Numbered from the stretch's first letter, positions 1-11,036 are shown. The stretch is 64,000 nt of DNA from Steroidobacter denitrificans (GCF_001579945.1 NZ_CP011971.1:3403247-3467246); one strand, 5' to 3'. Translations and numbers: made by a program. The notes: generated from the sequence alone by a model not told the origin.

Positions 1-8
1 GATGCCGT

Positions 9-815
<807 letters not shown>

Positions 816-979
816 GAAAATCCAGGGAGTCTGCCAGCTTCCAAGGTCAGCAGCCCGGCCGGGGACCAGGCTGCGGCGTCTGTCGGCGCACGAAGAATCC
901 TCGTCGAGCCTTCCAGGGCTCGCCAGCGTCTTCTCCCCCTAAAGATATCAAACCACAGCGATGCCCCAGGACAGGAATA

Positions 980-1612
980 TCAGATTTTGTCGTGTGAACG
1001 GCAGATTTCCACAAGATGCCGCTCTTCGTCCAGGCCCGGCACCTCGAGCCGCTGCACGGCCGCCACTTTCCAGCCGCTGGGCAGCTTCTCGATCTCCTGC
1101 CCGGGATAACGGCCCTTCATAGCCAGCAGTCGCCCCCCGCCAGTACATAAATGGCCGCACCATTTCACGAAATTCCGCACCGGCCCCACGGCGCGCGACA
1201 GTACGCAATCGAAACGCTCCAGCGGCCGGTAAGCCTCTGCACGAGCATGCACGACCTCGACATTATCGAGACTCAGAAAGCGTGCCGCATGCTGGACGAA
1301 TGTCAGCTTCTTGGCCGTGGCATCGATCAGGGTGAAATGCGAGCCGGGATTGACCAGCGCAAGCGGCAGCCCGGGAAACCCTGCACCGGTACCGACGTCG
1401 GCGATACGCCTGCCGCGCAAAAAAGCCTGTATCGACAGGCTATCCAGCAAATGCTTGGTAACCTGCTGCGAACGCTCGCGAATAGCCGTGAGGTTCATGC
1501 GCCGGTTCCAATCATCCAATTCATCGAGCAGACCGATCAATTGCGCCGCCTGCCGCTCGCTCAAGGCCAAGCCGAGTTTCTCGGCGCCGTCGATCAAGAG
1601 GGTCCGGGGCAT
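980..1612 (-). CDS. rsmG: 16S rRNA (guanine527-N7)-methyltransferase RsmG
   Basis: RsmG/GidB of 210 residues, the SAM-dependent enzyme that methylates G527 of 16S rRNA. The SAM-binding loop IADVGTGAGFPGLPLA is clear near residue 70, followed by the acidic LIDATAKK strand. ATG start, normal family length. It precedes parA on the same strand across a 164-bp gap. In most gammaproteobacteria it follows mnmE-mnmG directly, but here mnmE lies 62 kb away at the other end of the window and mnmG is not visible. Confidence 0.97.
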   Translation of the reverse strand: MPRTLLIDGAEKLGLALSERQAAQLIGLLDELDDWNRRMNLTAIRERSQQVTKHLLDSLSIQAFLRGRRIADVGTGAGFPGLPLALVNPGSHFTLIDATAKKLTFVQHAARFLSLDNVEVVHARAEAYRPLERFDCVLSRAVGPVRNFVKWCGHLCTGGGRLLAMKGRYPGQEIEKLPSGWKVAAVQRLEVPGLDEERHLVEICRSHDKI

Positions 1613-1668
1613 GCAGACTCCGCGCTATTCGGCAACATCCACGGGAATCCCCGTAGCCGGCGCCGGCC

Positions 1669-2670
1669 TCAGCCGGCGCCGATGCGCACGACCGTCCGAC
1701 CGGTCACGCTACCTTCGAGATACGCCCGGAACGCACCGGGAAGCTCCTCGAAGTCGATCGTCCGGGTCACGATCCGATCCAGATGGCGCGGACGCAGATC
1801 ACTTGCCAGCCGCTGCCAAACCGCCAGGCGCAACGCCCGCGGTGTAAAGACGGAATTGACGCCCAGCAAGCTCACGCCGCGCAGGATGAACGGCATGACG
1901 GTGGTATTCAGCTCCATGCCGGCCGCCATGCCGACGCTGGCGATATTGCCGAAAACCTGGGTGGTACGCGTCAGCCAGGCCAGCAGTTCGCCGCCGACAT
2001 TGTCAATGGCCCCCGCCCAGCAGGCCTGCTCCAGCGGCCGCGACCCCAGGTCGATCTGTTCACGTCGCAAGACGCGCGCGGCGCCGATTTCCCGCAGGTA
2101 GGGCGCGCTGGAGTCCTTGCCGGTCACAGCGACCACGGTATAGCCACGCGCCGCGAGCATGTCGATCGCCAGGCTGCCGACTCCGCCGGTCGCGCCCGTG
2201 ACGGCGATCTCCCCCGCTTGCGGACGCTGATCGTTCTGCTCCATTCGGTGGATCGCCAATGCCGCCGTGAATCCCGCCGTACCGATCGCCATGCATTGGA
2301 ACGCGTCCAGACCGGCGGGAATCGGAATCACCCATTCCGCCTTGACGCGCGCGTACTGCGCGTACCCGCCGTCATGTGTCTCGGAGAGGCCGCAGCCCGT
2401 CACCAGCACCTGCTGGCCGGCGGTAAAGGCCGGATCAACCGATGCGACGACCTCGCCGGCCAGGTCGATGCCGCCCACCAGCGGATACCGACGCAGGATC
2501 TTGCCCGCCCCGGTAGCCGCCAAGGCATCCTTGTAGTTGATCGTCGAATGGCTGACCCTGATGACGACCTCGCCCTCGGCGATATCGTCCAGACCTATCG
2601 TCTCGAAACGCGCAGCGATCGTGCCGCCTTCATCGTGAATACGAAAGGCGAGGAAAGATTCTGGATACAT
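1669..2670 (-). CDS. acuI: YhdH/AcuI-type NADPH-dependent acrylyl-CoA reductase
   Basis: Medium-chain (zinc-free) alcohol dehydrogenase/quinone reductase superfamily protein of 333 residues. It has the N-terminal GroES-like fold with the INYKDALA motif, the ETHDGGYAQYARV segment typical of YhdH/YhfP/AcuI members, and a Rossmann fold with the dinucleotide loop VTGATGGVGSLA (about residues 157-168). AcuI enzymes reduce acryloyl-CoA to propionyl-CoA with NADPH; the physiological substrate here is not shown by the sequence. It lies 33 bp downstream of a cytochrome c4 gene and upstream of rsmG, all on the minus strand, so they may be cotranscribed. The annotation as AcuI rather than a generic quinone oxidoreductase is by family resemblance. 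Confidence 0.88.
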   Translation of the reverse strand: MYPESFLAFRIHDEGGTIAARFETIGLDDIAEGEVVIRVSHSTINYKDALAATGAGKILRRYPLVGGIDLAGEVVASVDPAFTAGQQVLVTGCGLSETHDGGYAQYARVKAEWVIPIPAGLDAFQCMAIGTAGFTAALAIHRMEQNDQRPQAGEIAVTGATGGVGSLAIDMLAARGYTVVAVTGKDSSAPYLREIGAARVLRREQIDLGSRPLEQACWAGAIDNVGGELLAWLTRTTQVFGNIASVGMAAGMELNTTVMPFILRGVSLLGVNSVFTPRALRLAVWQRLASDLRPRHLDRIVTRTIDFEELPGAFRAYLEGSVTGRTVVRIGAG

Positions 2671-2703
2671 GGCGTACAGCGCGACCCGGGGTGCGTCCTA
2701 CCG

Positions 2704-3327
2704 CTACCGGCAGCGGCCCTGCCGGGCGATGACCTGAGTGTTGCACAGGCCGGGTTGCCGAGCAAAGAACCGTGCGATCGTCTCGAAGTCCTTTTCGTCC
2801 ACGCCGGTCGCGATCCCCGCCATGATGGGATTCTTGCGTCGGCCGCTCTTGTAGTCATGCAGGGCCTGGATGAGATAATCCGGGTGCTGTCCGGCAAGAA
2901 TGGGATAGTCGGGCATGACCGCTGTCGCACCATCCGCACCATGACAGGCGACACAGACCTGAGTGGCCGGCGGCGGCGTACCGACCGGTTCCTTGACGGA
3001 CTGCACTCCTTCCCCTTGCAGGAAGGCGGCAATGTCGGCGCGATCCTGGTCGTCCATCGAGACTGCATGCGAGTGCATGGTCTGGTGGGGGCGGTCGCCC
3101 GAGGCGTATGCCATCAGCGCATTCACCAGGTATGCGGCACTCTGACCACCGAGTTTGGGCACCGAATAATTCGGATAGGCGTTCTTGTAGGTTTCCACGC
3201 CGTGGCAACCCTGGCAGGTATAGGCCAGTATTTTACCGCGCGCAGCATCGCCCTCGGCGGCCGCCCCGTACGCGGCAGCCGCCAGCACTGTCAAGCCGAG
3301 TACCCCCAGGTTCGGTCTAAACTTCAT
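2704..3327 (-). CDS. Diheme cytochrome c4-like protein
   Basis: Periplasmic c-type cytochrome of 207 residues with two CxxCH heme sites, CQGCH in the first half and CVACH in the second, so each half is one heme domain. This is the pattern of cytochrome c4, an electron donor to terminal oxidases. Candidate axial Met ligands are in the TMHSHAVSM and NPIMAG segments. The start was taken at the ATG at 3327 because it gives a short signal peptide (basic MKFRP, hydrophobic core, cleavage near AAAEG); an upstream in-frame ATG at 3351 would add eight unconvincing residues. It could serve the aa3 oxidase encoded at 12.7-17 kb, which is inference. Confidence 0.9.
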   Translation of the reverse strand: MKFRPNLGVLGLTVLAAAAYGAAAEGDAARGKILAYTCQGCHGVETYKNAYPNYSVPKLGGQSAAYLVNALMAYASGDRPHQTMHSHAVSMDDQDRADIAAFLQGEGVQSVKEPVGTPPPATQVCVACHGADGATAVMPDYPILAGQHPDYLIQALHDYKSGRRKNPIMAGIATGVDEKDFETIARFFARQPGLCNTQVIARQGRCR

Positions 3328-3551
3328 GCCTGTCTCCGCTGTAGAATCCAATCTCCACTTCCAGCCCGTATCGATTCATACGGGACTCGCCGATGAGCAG
3401 CCATGCCGCGAGCATGTCATGGTAGCGGAATACCGACGTCGAGTCAGGAGCATGCCGCCCCCCTCGTTTCGGTGCCGACAGAGATCCAGGCGCAAGATTC
3501 GAGACATTTCGCCATGCGATCCAGGGACCGAGTGAGATACACTGTACGGTC

Positions 3552-3571
3552 TGATCGACTTCGGTCGATCA
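3552..3571. other. Perfect 8-bp hairpin with TTCG tetraloop upstream of rpoZ
   Basis: TGATCGAC-TTCG-GTCGATCA forms a perfect 8-bp stem closed by a UUCG tetraloop, 44 nt before the rpoZ start, followed by a second GC-rich palindrome (CGGCCG-TTA-CGGCCG). There is no T run, so a classical intrinsic terminator is not supported. It may be a leader structure in the rpoZ-spoT transcript. The rest of the 288-bp gap between the cytochrome c4 and rpoZ starts shows no gene; gmk, which usually precedes rpoZ, is absent here. Confidence 0.5.
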
Positions 3572-3615
3572 TCCGTTGCCGGCCGTTACGGCCGACCCTG
3601 CACCGAGGTTGCTGT

Positions 3616-3900
3616 ATGGCCCGTATTACCGTCGAAGATTCCCTGAACAATATTCCGAACCTGTTCCAACTGGTCCTGGTTGCGGCCAAACGTGCCCGAC
3701 GCCTGGCCAACGGCGCCGAAGCGACGGTGGAATGGGAGAACGATAAGCCGACGGTGGTCGCCCTGCGTGAAATCGCCGCAGGCCACATCGGCCCGGAGAT
3801 CCTGGAAGAAGTCGAGCGCCCAACGCCGGAGATCATGCCGGAACCCGAAATGATGGCGGGTGAACTGCGCGCGCCCCATCTCGGCATCATCGAGGACTGA
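3616..3900 (+). CDS. rpoZ: RNA polymerase omega subunit
   Basis: Omega subunit, 94 residues, which helps fold and assemble beta-prime into RNA polymerase and forms part of the ppGpp site 1 in proteobacteria. The protein begins [10 protein letters not shown], with the family motif [20 protein letters not shown], and carries a Glu/Pro-rich C-terminal tail. The ATG at 3616 was chosen over an upstream in-frame ATG at 3403, which would add 71 non-homologous residues. It is followed by spoT after 29 bp, the conserved rpoZ-spoT pairing that links the polymerase subunit with the alarmone enzyme. Confidence 0.97.
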   Translation: MARITVEDSLNNIPNLFQLVLVAAKRARRLANGAEATVEWENDKPTVVALREIAAGHIGPEILEEVERPTPEIMPEPEMMAGELRAPHLGIIED

Positions 3901-3929
3901 TCGCGCAGCATGTAACCGATGCGCATCTT

Positions 3930-6092
3930 ATGGACTATGCGTCTTCCATCCTGAATCTGCTGCCCTCCGGAAGACGTTCGATCGGCGTCACCCAGCTGCT
4001 CAACAAGCTGGAAACCTATCTTCCGCCGACCCAGGTCGATCGCATCCGCGACGCCTACGAGTTCGGTGCCGAAGCGCATGAAGGCCAGAAACGGCGCAGC
4101 GGCGAGCCGTATATCGCTCATCCGGTCGCCGTAGCCCATATTCTCGCCGATCTGCGCCTGGACGCCCCGACGATCATTGCGGCGATCCTGCACGACGTCA
4201 TCGAGGATACCCAAACAGCCAAGGACGAGATCGCCGAGCGCTTCGGAGCCGATGTGGCCGAACTCGTCGACGGCGTCTCCAAACTCGATCACATCCAGTT
4301 TCGCAATCGTGCCGAGGCGCACGCCGAAAGCTTCCGCAAGATGCTGCTGGCGATGGTGCGTGACATCCGCGTCATCATGGTCAAGCTGGCCGATCGCACC
4401 CACAACATGCGTACCCTGGGCTCGATGCCGCCGGCCAAGCGGCGCACCATCGCGCGCGAGACGCTGGAGATCTACGCGCCGATCGCCAATCGCCTGGGCA
4501 TTCATTCGATCAAGTCCGAACTCGAGGATCTGGGTCTCAAGGCGTTATATCCGAGCCGCCATCGGGTCATCGAGAAGGCGCTCAAGCGCGCCCGTGGCAA
4601 TCAGAAGCAGTTCGTCGGCAAGATCGAGCACAATCTGCGCGCCGCGCTGCAAAAAGCTGGAATCCATGGCCGCGTCGAGGGCCGTGAAAAACACCTGTAC
4701 AGCGTCTACCAGAAGATGCGTCGCAAGCGCGTGCCACTGAGCGCGATCGTGGATGTGTTCGGCTTTCGCATCGTGGTGGACTCGATCGACACCTGTTATC
4801 GCGTGCTTGGCCTGGTGCACGGGCTGTATCGGCCGATGCCGGGACGCTTCAAGGATTACATCGCCATTCCGCGTATCAATGGCTACCAGTCGCTGCATAC
4901 GACGTTATTCGGTCCGAACAGCATGCCGATCGAGGTGCAGATCCGCACCGAGGACATGCACCACATTGCCGAATCCGGTATCGCGGCACATTGGCAGTAC
5001 AAGACAGGCGAGGAGACCGATCATGCATATCGCGATCGAGCCAGCGAATGGCTGCAACAACTGGTAGAAATGCCCGGCGGCAGTTCTGAAGAGTTCATGG
5101 AAAGCGTCAAGCTCGACCTGTTCCCTGACAAAGTCTATGTATTCACGCCGCGCGGCGAGATCCGGCGATTGCCGCGCAACGCCACCGCCGTCGATTTCGC
5201 CTACTCGGTGCATACCGATATCGGCAATCATTGTGTGGCGGCCAAGGTCGACCGGCGACTGGTGCCGCTGCGCACGCCGCTGCGCAACGGCCAGACCGTC
5301 GAGATCATCACGGCCAAGGGGGCGACGCCGAATCCGGGGTGGGCGAACTACGTGGTCACCGCCAAGGCGCGGGCAGCCATCCGTCATTACCTGAAGAGCC
5401 TGAAGCATTCCGAAGCCGTTGAATTGGGCAAGCGGATGCTGACCCAGGCGCTGGCCGACCTGTCACTGACGTTGAAAAAGATACCCGAGGAGCGTTTGCA
5501 GGCCGCTGCCGCCGAACTGAATCTCAAGTCACCGGTGGATCTGTACGAAAAAATCGGTCTGGGCGAGCGCCTGGCGGCACTGGTAGCTCGGCGGCTGCTG
5601 CCGCCCGGCACCGATACCGGCAAGCTACCGCAGTTGCCATCCAAGGCCGGCGCGCTGGCCATCGCCGGTACGGAAGGCATGGTGGTCAACTACGCGCGCT
5701 GCTGCTTCCCGATACCGAATGATCCGATCATGGCCTACTTGTCCAGCGGCCGCGGCATGGTCATCCATCGCGAGGCCTGCGGCAACCTGCATAGCTATCG
5801 CAAGCAGCCGGAAAAATGGCTATCGGTCACCTGGGCGCCCGACGTGGATCGGCTGTTCAACGTGGAATTGCGTATCGACGTCAACAACCGTATGGGTGTG
5901 TTGGCGGCCATCGCCGCCAACATTGCGATGACGGAGACGAATATCGAACATGTCGGCGTGGATGAACGCGACGGCCAGGCGACCACGCTGGTGTTCGATC
6001 TTCAGGTACGCGATCGCAAGCATCTGGCACGCACGATCAAGCACCTGCGCAAAATGCCCGAAGTGCTGCGCGTCACGCGTGTACTGGCATAG
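3930..6092 (+). CDS. spoT: Bifunctional (p)ppGpp synthetase/hydrolase SpoT
   Basis: Long RSH protein of 720 residues that makes and degrades (p)ppGpp. The N-terminal HD hydrolase domain is intact (IAHPVAVAHIL and LHDVIEDT, about residues 55-90), so hydrolysis should be active. The synthetase domain follows with RFKDYIAIPRINGYQSLHT near residue 310. The TGS domain (VYVFTPRGEIRRLPRNATAVDFAY) and a C-terminal ACT domain (about residues 645-720) complete the family architecture. ATG start close behind rpoZ; ridA and recG follow, the standard rpoZ-spoT-ridA-recG order. Confidence 0.97.
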   Translation: MDYASSILNLLPSGRRSIGVTQLLNKLETYLPPTQVDRIRDAYEFGAEAHEGQKRRSGEPYIAHPVAVAHILADLRLDAPTIIAAILHDVIEDTQTAKDEIAERFGADVAELVDGVSKLDHIQFRNRAEAHAESFRKMLLAMVRDIRVIMVKLADRTHNMRTLGSMPPAKRRTIARETLEIYAPIANRLGIHSIKSELEDLGLKALYPSRHRVIEKALKRARGNQKQFVGKIEHNLRAALQKAGIHGRVEGREKHLYSVYQKMRRKRVPLSAIVDVFGFRIVVDSIDTCYRVLGLVHGLYRPMPGRFKDYIAIPRINGYQSLHTTLFGPNSMPIEVQIRTEDMHHIAESGIAAHWQYKTGEETDHAYRDRASEWLQQLVEMPGGSSEEFMESVKLDLFPDKVYVFTPRGEIRRLPRNATAVDFAYSVHTDIGNHCVAAKVDRRLVPLRTPLRNGQTVEIITAKGATPNPGWANYVVTAKARAAIRHYLKSLKHSEAVELGKRMLTQALADLSLTLKKIPEERLQAAAAELNLKSPVDLYEKIGLGERLAALVARRLLPPGTDTGKLPQLPSKAGALAIAGTEGMVVNYARCCFPIPNDPIMAYLSSGRGMVIHREACGNLHSYRKQPEKWLSVTWAPDVDRLFNVELRIDVNNRMGVLAAIAANIAMTETNIEHVGVDERDGQATTLVFDLQVRDRKHLARTIKHLRKMPEVLRVTRVLA

Positions 6093-6184
6093 GGCTTAGA
6101 AGCGTATCGACTTTCGGCTCGATGATGACGGATCATTGACCTTCATTGCCGACAGCCATTCCAGGAACCTTTCAGAGCACACCC

Positions 6185-6568
6185 ATGGCGCGTACGATCA
6201 TCCGCACCGCGGCCGCCCCCCAGGCGGTCGGTACCTATTCGCAAGCCGTGAAATGCGGCAATACCGTGTACGTCTCGGGACAGATCCCGCTCGATCCGGT
6301 GACGGGCGAATTGGAAAGCGGCCCCATGGAGGCGCAGATTCGCCGTGTCTTCGCCAACCTGCAGGCCATCGTGCAGGCGGCCGGCGGCGATTTTTCGCAG
6401 GTGGCGAAACTGAACGTGTTTCTCATCGATTTGGGTAATTTCACCTTGCTGAACCAGATCATGGCCGAGTATTTCACCGAGCCTTATCCGGCCCGTGCAG
6501 CCGTCGGCGTAGCCTCGCTGCCCAAAGGAGCACAGGTCGAAATGGAATGCGTGGTGGAGCTGGAGTGA
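6185..6568 (+). CDS. ridA: RidA family enamine/imine deaminase
   Basis: RidA (YjgF/YER057c/UK114) of 127 residues, which hydrolyses reactive 2-aminoacrylate and related imines made by PLP enzymes. The family signature is complete: QAVGTYSQAVKCGNTVYVSGQIPLDP at the N-terminus and PARAAVGVASLPKGAQVEMECVV at the C-terminus, including the conserved active-site Arg in PARAAV. The ATG at 6185 matches the family N-terminus; an in-frame ATG at 6146 would add 13 residues. Its stop overlaps the proposed GTG start of recG, so the two are probably translationally coupled. Confidence 0.96.
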   Translation: MARTIIRTAAAPQAVGTYSQAVKCGNTVYVSGQIPLDPVTGELESGPMEAQIRRVFANLQAIVQAAGGDFSQVAKLNVFLIDLGNFTLLNQIMAEYFTEPYPARAAVGVASLPKGAQVEMECVVELE

Positions 6569-8694
6569 ACACGGCCGCGGCCCGGCGCACCGGCGTCGAG
6601 TCGCCCGAATTTCGGCCGGTCACCGCCCTGCGCGGGGTCGGCGCGGCGCTCGCCGCCAGATTTGCACGCCTCGGCGTAAATACTGTCCAGGATCTGCTGT
6701 TCCTGCTGCCGCTGCGCTACGAGGACCGCACACGCACCCTTCCTATCGGCTCGCTGCGCATCGGCGATCGTGCGGTCATCGAAGGAGAGATTCTGCTCGC
6801 CGAGGTTGCCTTTCGCGGCCGCAGACAGCTGTTGTGCCGGCTCAGCGACGGCACCGGCACGCTGACCTTGCGCTTTTTTCATTTTTCCCTGGCGCAACAA
6901 CAAGGCTTTCAGCGCGGTACCCGCTGGCGCTGCTGGGGAGAGGTGCGCCGGGGCCCGGCGGGCCCGGAGATCGTTCATCCGGAATATCGGCGCATCGCGG
7001 CCCCGGACGCGCACGGCCGGGAAGCCGCCGCACCCGAAGGACTCACCCCCATCTATCCGCTCACCGAAGGCATCCAGCAGGGACGGCTGCGGCAGTTGAC
7101 CCTGCTGGCATTGCAGGAACTGTCCGCCCGCACACTTCCGGACTGGCTACCGGACGGGATGCTGGAGCGTCTGGGCTTGCAGCTACCCTCACTATCGGAT
7201 GCCTTGCGCTATGTGCATCGCCCGCCGATCGATGCAGATACTGAACGATTGGCCGGCGGGCGGCATCCGGCGCAGCGCCGGCTGGCCTTCGAGGAACTGC
7301 TGGCGCATCAGCTAAGTCTGCGGCTGCTGCGCCAGGAAATTCAGCGCGATCCCGGCTGGCCATTGATGCCGGCCCAGCCGGCGCTCATCGATCGATTACG
7401 CCAGTCGCTGCCCTTCGCACCCACCGGTGCGCAGTTGCGGGCATGGGCGGATATCGAGGCGGACCTGGCACGATCCCATCCCATGCTGCGGTTGGTGCAG
7501 GGTGATGTCGGCTGCGGCAAGACGCTGGTGGCCGCGTTTGCAGCGGCCAGAGCAGTGGAGGCGGGTTTCCAGGCGGTAATCATGGCGCCGACCGAATTGC
7601 TGGCGGAGCAGCATGCGCGCAATTTCACCACCTGGTTCGCACCGCTGGATCTACCCCCGGTCCTGCTCACCGGCAGCCGCACCGCGGCCGCACGCGCCCG
7701 GGCGCTGGCGGATCTGGCCTGCGGGGCGACAAAGCTGGCGGTCGGCACGCACGCGCTATTCCAACATGATGTCGAATTTCATCGTCTGGGGCTGGTGATC
7801 ATCGATGAACAGCATCGTTTTGGCGTACACCAGCGTCTGCAGCTGCGGGAGAAGGGGCTCGCCTCCGGCCGCTATCCGCATCAGCTCATCATGACGGCCA
7901 CGCCGATCCCCAGGACCCTGGCGATGACCGCCTACGCCGACCTCGACGTGTCGGTGATCGATGAACTGCCGCCCGGACGTACTCCGGTGCGCACGGTCGT
8001 GCTGCAAGACAATCGCCGCGACCAGGTGGTCATGCGCATACGCGATGCCTGCCGCCAAGGACGCCAGGCCTACTGGGTCTGTCCGCTGGTGGAGGAATCC
8101 GAACAGCTCAACGCGCAAGCCGCGGAACAAACCGCCGCTGTACTCACCGAAGCACTGCAGGAACTGCGGGTCGACCTGGTGCACGGGCGGATGGCGCCCC
8201 GCGACAAGGATGCGATCATGAGTCGCTTCAAGGCCGGGGAAATCGACCTGCTGGTGGCCACGACCGTGATCGAGGTCGGCGTGGATGTGCCCAACGCCAG
8301 CCTGATGGTGATCGAGAACGCCGAGCGCATGGGCCTGGCCCAGCTGCACCAGCTGCGCGGCCGGGTAGGGCGCGGAACAGCCGAAAGCACCTGTGTTCTG
8401 TTGTATCGTGCGCCCCTGAGCGATATCGCCCGCGAGCGTCTGGCCGTCATGCGCGCAACCAACGATGGCTTCGAGATCTCGCGCCGCGATCTGGAATTAC
8501 GCGGCCCCGGTGAACTGCTGGGTACGCGCCAAACGGGACTGATGCAAATGCGTGTCGCGGATCTGATGCGTGACGCCGACCTGCTGCCCATGGTCCAGCA
8601 GGCAGCCGAGCGGATGCTGGCACAGGGCGAGGAGGGGCTGGCGCCGTTGCTGCGCCGCTGGACCGGACAGGGCGAAAAATTCGGCAAAGTATGA
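6565..8694 (+). CDS. recG: ATP-dependent DNA helicase RecG
   Basis: RecG, about 709 residues, a branch-migrating helicase that remodels stalled forks and Holliday junctions. It has the N-terminal wedge/OB domain (FRPVTALRGVGAALAARF, then LPLRYEDRTR), Walker A (GDVGCGKTLVA), the DEQH box (IIDEQHRFGV), the TATPIPRTLA motif, and the helicase C domain (ATTVIEVGVDVPNASLMVIENAERMGLAQLHQLRGRVGR). I prefer the GTG at 6565 because GGAG lies 5 nt upstream and it overlaps the ridA stop as GTGA; an in-frame ATG at 6547 lacks a well-placed Shine-Dalgarno. Confidence 0.96.
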   Translation: MNTAAARRTGVESPEFRPVTALRGVGAALAARFARLGVNTVQDLLFLLPLRYEDRTRTLPIGSLRIGDRAVIEGEILLAEVAFRGRRQLLCRLSDGTGTLTLRFFHFSLAQQQGFQRGTRWRCWGEVRRGPAGPEIVHPEYRRIAAPDAHGREAAAPEGLTPIYPLTEGIQQGRLRQLTLLALQELSARTLPDWLPDGMLERLGLQLPSLSDALRYVHRPPIDADTERLAGGRHPAQRRLAFEELLAHQLSLRLLRQEIQRDPGWPLMPAQPALIDRLRQSLPFAPTGAQLRAWADIEADLARSHPMLRLVQGDVGCGKTLVAAFAAARAVEAGFQAVIMAPTELLAEQHARNFTTWFAPLDLPPVLLTGSRTAAARARALADLACGATKLAVGTHALFQHDVEFHRLGLVIIDEQHRFGVHQRLQLREKGLASGRYPHQLIMTATPIPRTLAMTAYADLDVSVIDELPPGRTPVRTVVLQDNRRDQVVMRIRDACRQGRQAYWVCPLVEESEQLNAQAAEQTAAVLTEALQELRVDLVHGRMAPRDKDAIMSRFKAGEIDLLVATTVIEVGVDVPNASLMVIENAERMGLAQLHQLRGRVGRGTAESTCVLLYRAPLSDIARERLAVMRATNDGFEISRRDLELRGPGELLGTRQTGLMQMRVADLMRDADLLPMVQQAAERMLAQGEEGLAPLLRRWTGQGEKFGKV

Positions 8695-8772
8695 GGTACG
8701 CCAGATTCGCCATGAGACTCATGATGCTCACCATCACGCCACCTGAGCGGCCCTGCGCCTGATGGGCCCACG

Positions 8773-9723
8773 ATGAGCACACCCTATATCGCCCTCAAGA
8801 ACCGCCTGCGCTGGTTCGGGTATCGGCTCGGTGCCAGCCGATTCGCGACCCAGGCTCTACCGAACGCAGTCGCGCGGACGGGCAGCTACGCGCGCCTGAT
8901 GCGCCTGAATCGCCCGATCGGCATCTGGCTGTTGCTGTGGCCGGTATTGTGGGCGCTGTGGCTATCCTCCGCAGGGCACCCCGATCCCCATGTGTTCGTG
9001 GTGTTCTTGCTGGGCACCGTACTGACTCGCTCGGCAGGCTGCGCCATCAATGACTTCGCCGACCGTAATTTCGACGGACACGTGAGCCGTACGCGTGACC
9101 GTCCCCTGGTCACCGGTCAAATCGAACCCATCGAGGCCGTGATGTTGTGTGCGGGCCTGGGGTTGATCGCGTTGGGCCTGGTGATGACCCTGAATCCCCT
9201 GACGCAGCTGCTGGCGCTCGCCGGCGGCGTGCTGGTCGTTACCTATCCTTTTTTCAAACGGTTTTTTCCACTGCCTCAGCTTTATCTCGGCGCCGCATTC
9301 ACCTGGGGGGTACCGATGGCCTTCGCCGCCCAGACGAACGCCTTGCCGCGGCTGGCCTGGCTGCTGTTTCTGGCAGGATTGTCCTGGACCATGGTGTACG
9401 ACACCATGTATGCGATGGTGGATCGCGACGACGATCGCCGGCTCGGCATCCGCTCCAGCGCCATCCTGTTCGGGGATGCCGATCGATTCATCATCGGCAT
9501 CATGCAATTGATGACGCTGTTTGCCCTGTGGCTGGCGGGCAGGGAGTTGCAACTGGGGTCGTGGTACGGGCTGGGGTTGACGGCCGCGGCGATCTTCGCT
9601 GCATACCAGCAATGGCTGATCCGCGCACGTCAGGCCTCGGCCTGCTTTCAGGCCTTCCTGAACAACAATTACTTCGGGATGTCGGTGTTCATCGGTATCG
9701 CCCTGGAATATCTCTTTCACTGA
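8773..9723 (+). CDS. ubiA: 4-hydroxybenzoate polyprenyltransferase UbiA
   Basis: Integral membrane prenyltransferase of 316 residues that attaches the polyprenyl chain to 4-hydroxybenzoate in ubiquinone synthesis. Both Asp-rich Mg-diphosphate motifs are visible: [20 protein letters not shown] (about residues 94-113) and [20 protein letters not shown] (about residues 208-227). Several hydrophobic helices follow the [20 protein letters not shown] segment. The N-terminal ~35 residues before this segment are longer than in E. coli UbiA. No ubiC (chorismate lyase) is adjacent; recG lies 78 bp upstream. Confidence 0.94.
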   Translation: MSTPYIALKNRLRWFGYRLGASRFATQALPNAVARTGSYARLMRLNRPIGIWLLLWPVLWALWLSSAGHPDPHVFVVFLLGTVLTRSAGCAINDFADRNFDGHVSRTRDRPLVTGQIEPIEAVMLCAGLGLIALGLVMTLNPLTQLLALAGGVLVVTYPFFKRFFPLPQLYLGAAFTWGVPMAFAAQTNALPRLAWLLFLAGLSWTMVYDTMYAMVDRDDDRRLGIRSSAILFGDADRFIIGIMQLMTLFALWLAGRELQLGSWYGLGLTAAAIFAAYQQWLIRARQASACFQAFLNNNYFGMSVFIGIALEYLFH

Positions 9724-9872
9724 AGCTCCGCGAAGGCGCAAACGAAGGCTCCTGGCACCCCCGCTCATGTCGACCCGGTGAGCTCTGCATGGTTGACAGC
9801 CATGAAGGGGCTGCGAATACTGCACCGACACACCCGCCCTGGCGGCGGCTTACCTGCAGGATTTCACGTCTC

Positions 9873-10973
9873 ATGAGCTGCGCCGACCCTGTCCGCTTTC
9901 CCCGCACGACCGCCATCTCGCCGGCCATCGCCCCTGATGATGTATCCGCGAACCCGCCGGACACGAGCGTCCGGCCGGCGGCGATCGAAATCACGCAACT
10001 GGTCGCGCAACTGGGACTCGTACGCAACGACTGGACCCTGGATGAAGTGCGTGCCCTGTTCGATCTACCCTTCGCCGATCTCATTTTTCATGCCCAGCGC
10101 GTGCACCGGCAGAACTTCGATCCGAATCAAGTGCAGGTCAGCACCTTGCTCTCGATCAAGACCGGCGCCTGCCCGGAAGATTGCGCCTATTGTTCCCAAA
10201 GCATCCGCTTCAAGACGGGCCTGGAGTCGGAACCCCTGCTGGCGCTGGAAGAGGTGATGGAAAAGGCCCGGGCGGCGAAGGCGAATGGCGCGACGCGCTT
10301 CTGCATGGGCGCGGCTTACCGCAGTCCCAAACCCAAGCAACTGGGACAGATCGTGGAAATGGTGAAAAGCGTGTCCGCGCTGGGTATGGAAACCTGCGCC
10401 ACCCTGGGAATGCTGACCGCCGAGCAGGCCCGGGAATTAAAGCAGGCCGGGCTGGATTACTACAACCACAACCTGGATACCTCCGAAAGCCATTACGACA
10501 AGGTCATCACCACGCGCACCTATCAGGATCGGCTGGATACGCTTCAGGCGGTTCGCGAAGCCGGCATCAATGTCTGCTGCGGCGGCATCCTGGGTCTGGG
10601 CGAGACAGTGCTGGATCGTGCCCAGCTGCTACATACGCTCGCGACCCTTCCCGAGCATCCGCAAAGCGTCCCCGTCAACCAGTTGGTGCAGGTTCCCGGC
10701 ACGCCCTTGTACGGAGTCGAAAAGCCCGACGCCCTGGATTTCGTGCGCGTCATCGCCGTCGCGCGGCTGTTGATGCCCCGCTCCCATGTACGCCTGTCCG
10801 CCGGTCGCAACGGGATGAGCGACGAAACTCAGGCCTTGTGCTTCCTGGCAGGCGCCAACTCGATCTTCTACGGCGAAAAACTGCTGACGACCGATAATCC
10901 GGACGAACATCACGATCATCGCCTGTTCGAACGTCTTGGGATCCGGCCCGAAGCCTCGGCGCAATCCGCCTGA
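9873..10973 (+). CDS. bioB: Biotin synthase BioB
   Basis: Radical-SAM biotin synthase of 366 residues that inserts sulfur into dethiobiotin. The radical-SAM cysteines are in [11 protein letters not shown], and the conserved [29 protein letters not shown] and RLSAGRNGM segments are all present. The ATG at 9873 has AGGA 11 nt upstream and fits the family; the open frame extends back to 9147 only as read-through of the overlapping ubiA region. The first ~50 residues are a non-conserved Pro/Ala-rich leader. It is followed by bioC; bioF, bioH and bioD are not in this window. Confidence 0.97.
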   Translation: MSCADPVRFPRTTAISPAIAPDDVSANPPDTSVRPAAIEITQLVAQLGLVRNDWTLDEVRALFDLPFADLIFHAQRVHRQNFDPNQVQVSTLLSIKTGACPEDCAYCSQSIRFKTGLESEPLLALEEVMEKARAAKANGATRFCMGAAYRSPKPKQLGQIVEMVKSVSALGMETCATLGMLTAEQARELKQAGLDYYNHNLDTSESHYDKVITTRTYQDRLDTLQAVREAGINVCCGGILGLGETVLDRAQLLHTLATLPEHPQSVPVNQLVQVPGTPLYGVEKPDALDFVRVIAVARLLMPRSHVRLSAGRNGMSDETQALCFLAGANSIFYGEKLLTTDNPDEHHDHRLFERLGIRPEASAQSA

Positions 10974-11036
10974 AATCTTGGCCCGCGTTGAATTCCTGTT
11001 CTGATTTGATTTGAATCCCAGCTCCGACGAACTCGA

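Noticed and set aside
1783..3396. 537-codon open frame on the plus strand across acuI and the cytochrome gene
   Set aside because: It is antisense to two well-supported genes, has no recognisable domain and reflects the GC-rich third-position pattern.
3444..4505. 353-codon minus-strand open frame across rpoZ and spoT
   Set aside because: Fully antisense to rpoZ-spoT, with His/Asp/Arg-rich composition typical of shadow frames.
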